This document shows positions 48,556-60,939 of a stretch of DNA of 64,000 nucleotides, piece by piece. A program made the position numbers and the translations under genes. Under the pieces are notes generated by a model. The model was not told the DNA's origin and did no database searches. It saw only the letters and a program-made list of their open reading frames with translations. Positions within the stretch are counted from its first letter, which is position 1. Each line of letters opens with the position of its first letter. This stretch comes from Lineus longissimus (taxonomy: Eukaryota > Nemertea > Pilidiophora > Heteronemertea > Lineidae), in contig NC_088321.1 in the NCBI RefSeq assembly GCF_910592395.1, forward strand, positions 7,380,001-7,444,000, given 5' to 3'.

Positions 48556-49335
48556 ACTTACACGAGTTCTACTGTATCACAATGTTCTTGATATGATTAC
48601 AAAACCAGTCCATTGACTTTAAAGTAGGTATTAACTTACACGAGTTCTACTGTATCACAATGTTCATGATATGATTACACAACCAGTCCATTGACTTTAA
48701 AGTAGGTATTAACTTACACGAGTTCTACTGCATCACAATGTTCATGATATGATTACACAACCAGTCCATTGACTTTAAAGTAGGTATTAACTTACACGAG
48801 TTCTACTGTATCACAATGTTCATGATATGATTACACAACCAGTCCATTGACTTTAAAGTAGGTATTAACTTACACGAGTTCTACTGCATCACAATGTTCA
48901 TGATATGATTACACAACCAGTCCATTGACTTTAAAGTAGGTATTAACTTACACGAGTTCTACTGTATCACAATGTTCATGATATGATTACACAACCAGTC
49001 CATTGACTTTAAAGTAGGTATTAACTTACACGAGTTCTACTGTATCACAATGTTCATGATATGATTACACAACCAGTCCATTGACTTTAAAGTAGGTATT
49101 AACTTACACGAGTTCTACTGCATCACAATGTTCATGATATGATTACACAACCAGTCCATTGACTTTAAAGTAGGTATTAACTTACACGAGTTCTACTGTA
49201 TCACAATGTTCATGATATGATTACACAACCAGTCCATTGACTTTAAAGTAGGTATTAACTTACACGAGTTCTACTGTATCACAATGTTCATGATATGATT
49301 ACACAACCAGTCCATTGACTTTAAAGTAGGTATTA
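48556..49335. repeat. 78-bp minisatellite, ten copies, containing a transposon end
   Basis: ACTTACACGAGTTCTACTG starts at 48556, 48633, 48712, 48790, 48868 and on. Each unit carries the last about 21 bp of the Tigger-like element plus 57 bp of host flank. In the right duplicate there is only one unit (63854-63934). Confidence 0.95.
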
Positions 49336-49400
49336 AACCATACAAGTTTTGTATGTATAAATCAATATCAAATTAAAACATCCTATCACGTTTCTGAAAA

Positions 49401-50174
49401 TGTTTAACAAGAATATTGCATTAGGTCGGGGGGGGGGGGGGGGTAACCACTTGTCCACCCAACTGAACAACTGCACCAGTATTCCTGCGTTTGGTCTCGC
49501 GACACCAACAACAGATTGGCAGCGAGCCAGGGCCATTCACAGCCAGTAAAATCGCGAGGTTGTTCAGTCGGGTTGACTAGTGGGTGGTGCTGCCCCTCCC
49601 ATATGAATTATTGAGTCTAGTGACACAGTGTTCCTGAACTTTCAGTAAGTTTTTTTTAAAATTGCATTGAGATGAAACCTGTGCCACATTGTAGCCAATA
49701 TCATATAGTTTCAAAAACAGAAAGAATTAAAAAAATATGTTGGTAAAATTTTGAAAAAACTGCATTTTTCCATTTCATGTACATTTTCCCATACATTGTA
49801 TACATGCATTTCTCTTAAGTTAATCTTCCCATTTTTACTCATTTAACATGTTTAAATGTGTCATTTGCACTAAAAAATCACTTTGTTTGTTTGTCCACAT
49901 GGTCAAAAGGAAAAGTAAATGATCATAACCAAAATGATTTACAAGAGTAATTAGATATAAGCAGATTGTACAAGGTGTTTTACTCTAATATTCGACTTTT
50001 AGCCATATTATGAAGGGAATATTGGAGTTAAACACCATGTCATCTCCTATTATCTTACCATTGTTGCAACACATTTTGGTGAAAATCATTTACTCTTCCT
50101 TTTGGCAAAAGAAAAAAATATTATTTAGTGCCGATGGGAAATATTGACATGCATCGCAATCTGTTTGCATTCAC
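49401..50174. other. non-coding 3' of the HECT-like gene
   Basis: A poly-G run lies at about 49428-49443. I searched the minus strand for the missing HECT C-lobe and saw no exon. Otherwise AT-rich and unremarkable. Confidence 0.5.
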
Positions 50175-53100
50175 CTTGAGCGTGATCGGATCTTTGAGTG
50201 TTGTATTCATAAAGTCTCTCTCAAGAGGAGGCAAGAGCTTTAAGAAAGAACTTGTGATCATCTCCGAGTCCACATTCGCGTCAAACAGGGCACACAATGA
50301 TGCCTTGCATAGGCTCATTGGGAAGTACCCCAACAACACGTAAGCGTGGCTGATGATTTTCCCAATGATGGAGAAAACATCAGTGTCCATCACATCATGG
50401 TCCACTTTTGGGACCTTGGCATCACTCCCCTCAAAATACTTTGAGAGGGCAGCCTTGAGAAAACACGTCAATATCTCTCGGGACAAGCCATCCATATCCT
50501 CTGCAATGTTTTCTCCTTCGAACGTCACATTGATTCGATGGAAAGTCAGTTGGTCATCACTCCTATAATAGTCCATCAGGTTTAAGATCGACTCACGGCT
50601 GATGAACATGTTCTTCTCCACACCAACTCGAATGAAGGTTTTTATCTCCATAGCTGCACTTTGTAGATCTCCAAGACCTGAAGTGATAGAGTAAGTTAAT
50701 CAAAGAAATTGCCAACTCTAAATTGTCAATAGACAAGGACATCCTTAAAGAGATCAGGGTTTTTCAGTGGCCTCAACAAGACCTGAATGAGATTGGGGAT
50801 TCTGTGATATTCCATTAAGCTAAATGGACTGCCAATGACTTACAATGGCCATGTAACTCGGGATAGAATCGACATTCTCTACACACCAGTAGCAACTGAA
50901 ACTGTTGAAATTATATTGAAAGAAAACTTACAGGTTTTTGTGCAAACTGAACCAGTAGCAGTAGATTCATTCTCCTCTTCATTTTTGTCCATTTCCTCCT
51001 CATCCAAAGATTCCACATCCTAGAATAACAATGACATGCTAGAAGTAGAAGAATGGATCAGCTTTAAAAAATAGATTACTAACACGGGGTATTTATATAG
51101 GGCTCTATTACTCATCAGGTGAGTATGCTGCTTTCAATGTGTGCATTGCCAGGTGGGTCTTTAGGAAAGAAGTATGCAAGTGATTCTGTTCTTTCAATCC
51201 TCCACAACCTGGTTCAACATTGATCATGGTTGAGGCAACTGTCACAAAGATACTACCATATAGTGGTTGCATCTAACGGTGGCCAGTGGAACCAGGCTGA
51301 GACTGGTCCAGCGACAGGGAAATCAATGAAAACTAGCAGTGGCGGAATAAGAAAAGACTGGCGTTTGAATGTAGCCACTGCTTAAAGGAGTGCAGGTAAG
51401 CTTAGGCTTAGGCTTTTATTCACTAGGCCAAGGGTAGTTCTCTGCCAATCCCAACTTACCCTAAATCAACATCTGTGCCAAGAATGCATACAGAGGGCTT
51501 TTTTATAGACATCATACATAAAGAGACTGAGATCAACAAATGAAAAAAACTTTCTGAAGACAATTGGCGATCATCATCATCTTTTATGTGCAGTGTGGTA
51601 TTTGATGTTCTCCCAACCTCCTTCAGGGAGAGTTGATCCCGCTTCAGCTTTTCACCAGCTAACATAAGTTCACAGCCCTGAACCTTGCTCGTTCCCTCAA
51701 CAAAATAGAACAAGCTCTGAAAAGAGAAAATGTACCCATAAATGGCGAGGCAGATGCAGAACACACAGTGCTGCAAGTGATGATGACTGTGCATTTCTGT
51801 AGACCCAGGTGAAAGTTCCCGTTTCAAGTTTCTGTACCTACTCTCTACCACATCAAACAGGATTTTACCAATATGGTTGACGCTGAGACAGTCAGGCCTT
51901 CTGGTGAGGAAATACAAATTGAAATATCTCATCCATTTTCTCATTCATGATATCAATTCATTCATTCAGGGCTGTGCACACCACAAACACACACAAATGA
52001 AGTTTTTGGCAACAAAGTTATTGAATGACACTCGTGGTAAGTTCCACCTCTTTTTTATCCACTATCAAGAAGCAACATGGCTGGGTTCTGAGAGACGAGA
52101 GAGAAAGTTGTCACATACCAGGACAGTATCCGTTTCCCGGAATCGCCTCATTAAATTCGTTTCAGGGCACACAAATTTCACCTGGATACATCCCTTCTCA
52201 TCTGGTTCTGGGCCCAGTTCTGCAAGCCTCTTTTCTGTCAGCTGAAGCACAAGAAAACACTGTCAACTCTTGAGATTTAAATCAAACAATACTCTTTCTG
52301 ATCCAGGTGCTAACTGTGGAGTGAGGACAAGAGGTCAAATGAAAAGTTGGTTAATCACTTCTCTGAATATAATGCAATATCTGAAGGACCCCAAAAAATT
52401 GTTTCTCAGTGACAAATCCATGTAGTTCTCCAACAAGGACTTCACCAAGCCAGTCAACTGGATCAAACAGGGGGCTAAATTTGGCCTAACTAGCTGTCGA
52501 TACCTATCAAACGGTGTGAAGTACACCAGTTTTAAGTTCAAGTGTACGTGAAATTCTAAATAATTGATTCCTGATTTCCAGATTCCATCTTTACTGATTT
52601 CAGGCTTGCATTGGTCGCGTCCTCTTCTAACCTTCACATAAGCAAGCGGCCGATAGCATTTTCAACGTGTACACATTTGGAGGAGCGTTGGTTGAGATTC
52701 TGAGGAGTCACACTGGACCAGCCAATCATATCACGATATCTGTTACAATGTACCATGAACTGCCAATCAAACCATGATCAAACCGAGCGGCGGCAAAATT
52801 CTTTTGAAGTCTGACCCCGTTTTCTCTTTGATTGTTATTATCGTGCTTTTGAAGTCTCAGTCAGCGTCTTCTGATTGGTCGCAAACAATTCAGCGCAAAG
52901 ATTGGACGGGCTCAGCGATTGGTCCTGTCAGAATGTAGTGAGGAGTAAGCAGACGAAGAATTATGTGAGGAGTTAGGCAGAATTATGTGAGGAGTTAGGC
53001 AGAATTATGTGAGGAGTTAGGCAGAATGGCAAATTCATACAGCATTACTAACCTGACTTAGTTCTTCTCCTTGCCCTCCTTTCAGTGCGTGCAATCTGGA

Positions 53101-55236
53101 GGTTTAGGCGAGCAACCCTTCTTCAATTGGCCTGAAATTGAACATTTCATAGGGTCAAGAAACTGTGTGGAATAATAGAAATGAAACAACACTGGAAAAT
53201 AATCGCTCGCATATTTCGACCAAGTCAATGAGGTCTAATCGCCAACGTTCTTGTCTAATGCAGATATTGGAGGCAGAGAGACCCCCCCCCCACGGGCTGA
53301 ATCTCTGCGGAGTACATTGCTTGCCTGAAGTTCCTTAGAAACAATTTTCTGATTTGTCACCATACTGAATATCAGACCAATCCCACTTTTAAAGGAACCT
53401 TCCTCATTAACAATGCCACAACGCTCCGACATAGCTGGTAGAGCATTTTGGGTATAGAGGGGTAATAGCTGATAATCATGGATTTGCATCTTACCTTTTC
53501 ACCATCTACAATCATACTTTCCATATATTCCATATCTTGAATAACACGAATGTTTTCTGTTGCTGTTCTTGGATGGTGCTGCAAGGCAAGAAACACGTCT
53601 CATCAGAGAAATGTTAAACATTATTCAACTGTTAGTGTTCAGTTCACTCTGTCTGAGTAAACGAAACAATAACAGTCATCTTACAAATTGTCTCATCAAG
53701 ATCACCTCAAGCACATCCTTTAAAGCTGACCTGCATGCTTTCTCAGTGACAAATTGGCCAGAATAAAAACACCAACAGGTACTTCCTTGACCTTTGGCCC
53801 CTGGTGGCCAGAAGGTGAATCATATGAGGTCATTTTCCGTGTCTGAGTAGCGGTCACCAAGGAATGTGTATGTGTACCAAGTTTCACTTCAATTGCTTCA
53901 GCGGAAACAAAACATGCCACCCACGCCTAACGTTGACGGACGACATTATTTATAGTGTGTCATTGTAAAGGCTCACAGGTTGGCCAAAAAATGAGGTATT
54001 CTCAATTCCATACCTGTTCAGCTATCACAACAGTGTCATCCATCTCTATGTCTGGGCCACCGGCAAAATCTCTCATCTCCGGCTGAAATAGAGATTTATG
54101 CCAAATCTATTTGCTACTGTGCAAAGTCTGCCAGGAAGAAAATGAATCATAGCATCCTGTCAGTGTCATAGAATGATCGGATAGAATTATTTAACTTGAT
54201 CATGTTGAAGATACTGCATGCTTCAGAGATTATCATCAGTAATCAGGATATACACAATACATGTATCATACAATGATACATAGATACTGTGTCTGCGGGT
54301 TTTAGCCGGTTTCGGGTCGCCTGTACAAAAGACCTGTTTTACCTGTAATAGGCCTATGTAAAGTGACATACCGAGCACCGGCTAAAACCCACGCACACAG
54401 TATGTTGGTAATGTGACCTAAGGACATCCTAAAATCTATTTCAAAATGGTTTAGATTGAAATGGTCCATAGATCATGGGCTTACCTGTGGACCAACTAAA
54501 TGAAGAGAACAAGACCAACAGACAGTGTTAATATTGACTCATATATTATTATTGCCTACCATAGCCATCTCAACTAGCAAAGGTGAGGTTCTCATACATG
54601 AAGTACATCAGCACATCCATTGTATGTAATACTATGCATCAGAAACAACCTCGTGAGTCATGGTCACTAGAACTGAGATTTACGCCTGTAACCAGGTTGG
54701 GGACTGATAGTGATACATAGTACTGGTGCTGGAGAAAACCCCGCTGCACATGTGGTGCTACTTCAGATCATATTCAGTACACTTATACTCACCACTACTT
54801 CGCCTCCAGCTGGAGTGCTAGCAGCAAGGTCCATGGTTGAACTATTAGTATCAGTGAAGAGGGAGCTTGCTTGACGTCTAGATCTAGATGTCTGACCAGA
54901 AGTCATAGCAGTGGGGATAGAGATAGAGCTTTCCTGGCGGATAGATGCCCGAGTGGACAACTGAAATATGTTTAAAAGAAAGAATGATCAGCAGAAAGCA
55001 TTGTTACAAGTACTGCTCAATGCTGATAGGCCAAGGAAATGTGGCACATGAGGGTATAGAAATTCCAGCAGTGCTACTGCATACAGTGAGTACTCATTTG
55101 ACTTCAAAATCTTCACTCAGTTTTTCTAACCAGGTGTGCTCATCCCACTTACCTCAGAATCAGGTGCATCAACATCTCCACCAAGATCAGGAAGGAAATC
55201 GTCTACCGGTAATTCAGGCCCACTACGCCCATTGTC
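50175..55236 (-). CDS. HECT-domain protein with ubiquitin-like/UBX-type domain, multi-exon, ends incomplete
   Basis: HECT proteins are E3 ubiquitin ligases. Exons in transcript order: 55153-55236, 54793-54960, 54014-54082, 53495-53578, 53053-53095, 52119-52241, about 51460-51716, 50932-51019 and 50175-50677. The first two are low-complexity, Ser/Thr- and Asp-rich. 52119-52241 joins 51716 in phase 0 to give a ubiquitin-like fold (IQVKFVCPE, RRFRETDTVL, FVEG, LSLKEVGR, TLHI). The acidic exon 50932-51019 joins the HECT N-lobe exon in phase 1 (INVTFEGENIAEDMDGLSRE, YFEGSD, HAYVLLGYFP). The C-lobe with the catalytic Cys is not seen. Phase between 53495 and 53053, and the donor end of the 51460-51716 exon, are unresolved. 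No stops occur in the recognised exons. The first exon is not identified. Confidence 0.75.
52957..53022. repeat. 22-bp tandem repeat, three copies
   Basis: AGAATTATGTGAGGAGTTAG plus two bases starts at 52957, 52979 and 53001. It lies in an intron of the HECT-like gene. Confidence 0.95.
53795..53965 (+). repeat. partial copy of the 309-bp repeat family
   Basis: TTTGGCCCCTGGTGGCCAGA, GTGTACCAAGTTTCA, AAACATGCC and GACGGACGAC follow in the same order as in 17680-17830. It is intronic in the HECT-like gene. Confidence 0.75.
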
Positions 55237-55415
55237 CTTAAAATACAAAAACAAAGTTATTGTTAAAATCAACAAATTATTGGAAATCAACAATGAAGTT
55301 CATGGTTTGAAGCCGCCAAAATCTGTGATCATCATTTTGCAAGGATTGTTGTAATCTTATAAGTACTGAACTCATAAAGCAGTATAGAATGGGTGAGGTG
55401 AAGTCTTGGAGTCAC

Positions 55416-55660
55416 GTCACGTCGGTGGTGTGTGTTTGTCGCAGAGGATGGGGTTACTGACTCACTAAAGTCCCTCATTTTCACCAACAGGTACAACATT
55501 GCGAATTCTGAAGAGCGCCGATTGGTTATGCTCTTGATTCGGGCTATTAAATCTGTCATGATTTTACCGTCTGTAAATTTTGTAACCCATCATAGTATAG
55601 TATTTTATTTCATTTCGACGTTCTCCTTTTAGGAGGTTAATAAATATTATTACTATTATA
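55416..55660 (+). repeat. 3' module of a retroposon-like repeat, copy 3 of 3
   Basis: Same module as 41720 and 44420, lacking its first part. It ends with the CTCCTTTTAGGAG hairpin and ATT-rich tail. Confidence 0.65.
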
Positions 55661-55735
55661 CCAAAACCTTTTTTTCCTTTTGATATACTTGGCCCTTTTT
55701 CACTCATTCAAGAGTTCAAATAAATTATTTCATAG

Positions 55736-55869
55736 GAAAAGACAAAGCATCAGAATCTCATGGCATTGATATATATGGTAACGTACTTCAATATCTTATT
55801 ATGAATACAGCCGAGAATTTGGATGATGAAGACATTGGTGAAATTGAAAATAATGCTCACGTTGATTGA
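55736..55869 (+). CDS. possible terminal exon, unidentified protein (right duplicate)
   Basis: Counterpart of 44869-45002 with the same acceptor, length and TGA (55867-55869). It differs at two codons (Val to Asp and Arg to Ile); I noticed no silent change. The AATAAA at 55989-55994 is preserved. Confidence 0.35.
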
Positions 55870-57280
55870 ATAAATGTACAGGTTTTGTAGGTCTACATTG
55901 TAGGTCTTAGTTTTATAGTCTTCCATTTGTAGAGTTAGTTATACGGCTATCAGTGGTATGACCTAGGAATGTTGATTTCTTTCTGGTCAATAAAGATGTC
56001 AGTGTTACTAATCACTTATTTCATTTCTTATTATTGAGAGGATTGGGATGGACTTTCGGAGAGAAATGTTGTTGGTCACTGTTGTGATTATTGACATTCG
56101 CAGCTCATCCCAACAGAACTAGCACAGAACCGGGATGCATGGGCTGTCCATGCCATTTTGTAGGACAAAAGGTACTCTTCTATGCACCGGCAAAATCACA
56201 AAAGTGATACGATGCTATGATGATGATGATGATGATGTCTTGTCTACATGTATAAAGCCACTTAACTATTCTATTGTCTTTGGCTCTGAGTGTACATATG
56301 TAGTACTGTATTCAAACAAATAGGCAAAGGAACGACAAGTTACACAAAAGTACATTTATTGAATCAGGTACAGAACTACTAGTGTGTACAACAAATATAC
56401 ATGTACTATGTATGAAAAATTGATCTACCAGTATCCACCGGTATAATCACACCAGTCTCCACTGATAGTTAGACCCCTGAGACGTTTATGCCAGTCTCCT
56501 AGACATAATAGATTGTTGCTATAGGTGCAATGCATATCTTTTTTGAGAGTTAATCACACACAAAACAAATAAATGATAAAATTGGCAGTAAGGTCTATTA
56601 CGGATGACACCGCAACAGAGGTCTATTGAGCAAAAATCAGAATCAGAGTTTTTCTTCAAAATCTCATCAAATATCGCAATATCAAAATACATGTATCATG
56701 AAAAAGCTACTTTTTCATTACATGTAAACGCCTCGAATGTGAATCTAAGATCCATGCCCCCAAAAAACTGCAAAAATGGGTATAACTTTGGTATGCAGAC
56801 ATATACAGTATCAAATCACAGCTGCACAGTACAAGAACACATTCTATAAGCCTATGTGACCGATCAGACACACCAAAACCAGGCGCATGTTGGCATACCA
56901 TAGCTTTACAGAATATGCATTGTATTTATTTAACCCTATTTCTAAATTTTACGACAGGCGTCTGGTTTTGCTGTGATGGGTCGCATAGAGAATCTCACAT
57001 CAGACAAACTGTACTTGGTTTAATGAAATTTGCCCTGAAATCTTTAATTTCCTACAAATGAATAGGGGTTACCATAGATGGAAAAATCAATTAATCAAAT
57101 TCATTGATAAAATTTATAGATTTCAGGTCAAATACCTATGACACATGTATAGAAGGAACACCCAATTCATCCTGGCAATGACATAATACAGTGACAAAGT
57201 AGGCCCGTTTTACTGTTCAAGTAAAATGTAACAAATACCAGCAGTTCTATCATTGACCAGTTAATCCACACATAAGAAAT

Positions 57281-59697
57281 GGGTAGATCACAATGTTTTA
57301 CTGTACAAGTAAAATGTAACAAATACCACCAGTTCTATCATTGACCAGTTAATCCACACATAAGAAATGGGTATATCACAATGTTTTACTGTTCAAGTAA
57401 AATGTAACAAATACCAGCAGTTCTATCATTGACCAGTTAATCCACACATAAGAAATGGGTAGATCACAATGTTTTACTGTTCAAGTAAAATGTAACAAAT
57501 ACCAGCAGTTCTATCATTGACCAGTTAATCCACACATAAGAAATGGGTAGATCACAATGTTTTACTGTTCAAGTAAAATGTAACAAATACCAGCAGTTCT
57601 ATCATTGACCAGTTAATCCACACATAAGAAATGGGTAGATCACAATGTTTTACTGTTCAAGTAAAATGTAACAAATACCACCAGTTCTATCATTGACCAG
57701 TTAATCCACACATAAGAAATGGGTATATCACAATGTTTTACTGTTCAAGTAAAATGTAACAAATACCAGCAGTTCTATCATTGACCAGTTAATCCACACA
57801 TAAGAAATGGGTATATCACAATGTTTTACTGTTCAAGTAAAATGTAACAAATACCAGCAGTTCTATCATTGACCAGTTAATCCACACATAAGAAATGGGT
57901 ATATCACAATGTTTTACTGTTCAAGTAAAATGTAACAAATACCAGCAGTTCTATCATTGACCAGTTAATCCACACATAAGAAATGGGTAGATCACAATGT
58001 TTTACTGTTCAAGTAAAATGTAACAAATACCAGCAGTTCTATCATTGACCAGTTAATCCACACATAAGAAATGGGTAGATCACAATGTTTTACTGTACAA
58101 GTAAAATGTAACAAATACCAGCAGTTCTATGATTGACCAGTTAATCCACACATAAGAAATGGGTAGATCACAATGTTTTACTGTTCATGTAAAATGTAAC
58201 AAATACCAGCAGTTCTATGATTGACCAGTTAATCCACACATAAGAAATGGGTAGATCACAATGTTTTACTGTACAAGTAAAATGTAACAAATACCAGCAG
58301 TTCTATCATTGACCAGTTAATCCACACATAAGAAATGGGTAGATCACAATGTTTTACTGTACAAGTAAAATGTAACAAATACCAGCAGTTCTATCATTGA
58401 CCAGTTAATTCACATATAAGAAATGGGTAGAGCACAATGTTTTACTGTTCAAGTAAAATGTAACAAATACCAGCAGTTCTATCATTGACCAGTTAATCCA
58501 CACAGTCATAAGAAATGGGTAGATCACAATGTTTTACTGTTCAAGTAAAATGTAACAAATACCAGCAGTTCTATCATTGACCAGTTAATCCACACATAAG
58601 AAATGGGTATATCACAATGTTTTACTGTTCAAGTAAAATGTAACAAATACCAGCAGTTCTATCATTGACCAGTTAATCCACACAGTCATAAGAAATGGGT
58701 ATATCACAATGTTTTACTGTTCAAGTAAAATGTAACAAATACCAGCAGTTCTATCATTGACCAGTTAATCCACACAGTCATAAGAAATGGGTAGATCACA
58801 ATGTTTTACTGTTCAAGTAAAATGTAACAAATACCAGCAGTTCTATCATTGACCAGTTAGTCCACACAGTCATAAGAAATGGGTATATCACAATGTTTTA
58901 CTGTTCAAGTAAAATGTAACAAATACCAGCAGTTCTATCATTGACCAGTTAATCCACACATAAGAAATGGGTAGATCACAATGTTTTACTGTTCAAGTAA
59001 ACTGTAACAAATACCAGCAGTTCTATCATTGACCAGTTAATCCACACATAAGAAATGGGTAGATCACAATGTTTTACTGTTCAAGTAAAATGTAACAAAT
59101 ACCACCAGTTCTATCATTGACCAGTTAATCCACACAGTCATAAGAAATGGGTATATCACAATGTTTTACTGTTCAAGTAAAATGTAACAAATACCAGCAG
59201 TTCTATCATTGACCAGTTAATCCACACAGTCATAAGAAATGGGTATATCACAATGTTTTACTGTTCAAGTAAAATGTAACAAATACCACCAGTTCTATCA
59301 TTGACCAGTTAATCCACACATAAGAAATGGGTAGATCACAATGTTTTACTGTTCAAGTAAAATGTAACAAATACCAGCAGTTCTATCATTGACCAGTTAG
59401 TCCACACAGTCATAAGAAATGGGTATATCACAATGTTTTACTGTTCAAGTAAAATGTAACAAATACCACCAGTTCTATCATTGACCAGTTAATCCACACA
59501 TAAGAAATGGGTAGATCACAATGTTTTACTGTTCAAGTAAAATGTAACAAATACCAGCAGTTCTATCATTGACCAGTTAGTCCACACAGTCATAAGAAAT
59601 GGGTATATCACAATGTTTTACTGTTCAAGTAAAATGTAACAAATACCACCAGTTCTATCATTGACCAGTTAGTCCACACAGTCATAAGAAATGGGTA
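57281..59697. repeat. 88-bp minisatellite, about 27-28 copies
   Basis: GGGTA at 57281, 57369, 57457 and 57545 shows the 88-bp period. Some later units carry a 4-bp GTCA insertion in CACACATAAG (92 bp). Units vary mainly at GTAGATC or GTATATC, TTCAAG or TACAAG, and CCAGCAG or CCACCAG. The left duplicate has a single unit. Confidence 0.95.
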
Positions 59698-60220
59698 TAC
59701 AGTCAGGCCTCTCCATTGCATGAAGAGCAATACACCCAGTTCTTTTTACCCTATTTAGGCCATGGGAGGGCGAAGCCCGATCAGTGCGAGCGCCGAAGGC
59801 GCGAGCTACGGCGGGGGTCTGGGGGGAAAATTTGGAAACTAGATGCTCTCAGATGCTTTTTCCAGGCATCTGAGAGACAATGTTCACCAATAATTCAATG
59901 CCTGAAGTAGGGTTTTTTATTAGGGACTCTTTAATTTTTTTGACTGTCGTGGCGGCCCCTCTTGGATCCGCGCCTGATGATGCACTGGTGGCTGGAGAGT
60001 ACAATGACTTGAGGTGTCACCTAGTGTCATTTTCCTAAGGTAAAGCCCCAGTCGGTGAGTGAAGACAAGTGAATAAATCATTCAACAATCAATGTGTTTT
60101 TACGGTGACTTCATTTTATTTTTCTTTAAATTCCAGGAATCGAGTGGGTGAGGACTAAGTCAGAATTGCACAGTTTCATGATACAGTCAACATACTATTT
60201 AAATGATGACTGAGTGATGG

Positions 60221-60690
60221 ACACAAATATTGCACTAATCTAAATGACTTAAAATTTTGTTTTCAAGCAGCAGCAGTATCGACCTTCTCACTCACATATA
60301 AAGAACAACTTCACATACAACGAACTTGGACTTAGTTGGAAATTGACACAAATATTGCACTAATCTAAATGACTTAAAATTTTTGTTTTCAAGCAGCAGC
60401 AGTATCGACCTTCTCACTCACATATAAAGAACAACTTCACATACAACGAACTTGGACTTAGTTGGAAATTGACACAAATATTGCACTAATCTAAATGACT
60501 TAAAATTTTGTTTTCAAACAGCAGCAGTATCGACCTTCTCACTCACATATAAAGAACAACTTCACATACAACGAACTTGGACTTAGTTGGAAATTGACAC
60601 AAATATTGCACTAATCTAAATGACTTAAAATTTTGTTTTCAAGCAGCAGCAGTATCGACCTTCTAGAACAACTTCAGTCACATACAACGA
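60221..60690. repeat. 125-bp tandem repeat, about 3.7 copies
   Basis: ACACAAATATTGCACTAATC starts at 60221, 60346, 60472 and 60597; one unit has an extra T. The array lies downstream of the hAT coding fragment on its strand. Confidence 0.95.
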
Positions 60691-60939
60691 TGCTGGATTG
60701 GAATCTCAGATTCCAGTAGTTGAATGTATGACCTCAGCAAATTATTAATGCGATTCTTTAGCTCAATACCATCAGTCAGTCTAGAAATATTATAATGTAA
60801 AGTCAAGTGAAGTCTACATATAAATGATACAAAAGACAGCAGTAAGTATTAATCCCGATTTCTTCGAGTTTCAAAATCTGACCAATGACTTCAATTATTG
60901 CAGCATGCACAGCCAGCAGAGTGTTGTCTGGGTGGCTCT

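Larger units (their letters stand above)
46416..48574. mobile_element. pogo/Tigger-like non-autonomous transposon, left copy
   Basis: The ends CAGTAGAACTCGCGTAAGTC and its reverse complement (one or two changes) face each other. TA flanks both sides (46414-46415, 48575-48576). CAGT termini and TA duplication suit pogo/Tigger in the Tc1/mariner group. Inside are a nested 423-bp TTAA element (46557-46979) and a large 25-bp minisatellite. No transposase is present. Confidence 0.85.
44549..49400 (+). repeat. segmental duplication, left copy
   Basis: From GTCACGTCGGTGGTGTGTG (44549) the sequence matches 55416 onward in the same direction at very high identity, about 10.87 kb apart up to 46413. 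It then contains a Tigger-like element and right flank that match 61756-64000. The 88-bp sequence occurs once here (about 46325-46413), and the 78-bp sequence ten times (48556-49335). Confidence 0.92.

Noticed and set aside
53312-53400. Extra exon with a GC donor in the HECT-like gene
   Set aside because: The frame and a GC-AG border are possible, but its length does not repair the phase between the exons at 53495 and 53053.
54484-54496. Micro-exon of 11 nt in the HECT-like gene (minus strand, between TTTAG and GTAAGC)
   Set aside because: It has good borders, but including it shifts the next exon (54014-54082) into a frame with a stop.
54484-59976. Functional tRNA or rRNA genes
   Set aside because: Apart from the decayed tRNA-like block at 41535-41615, I saw no A-box/B-box pair with a folding cloverleaf, and no rRNA-like sequence.
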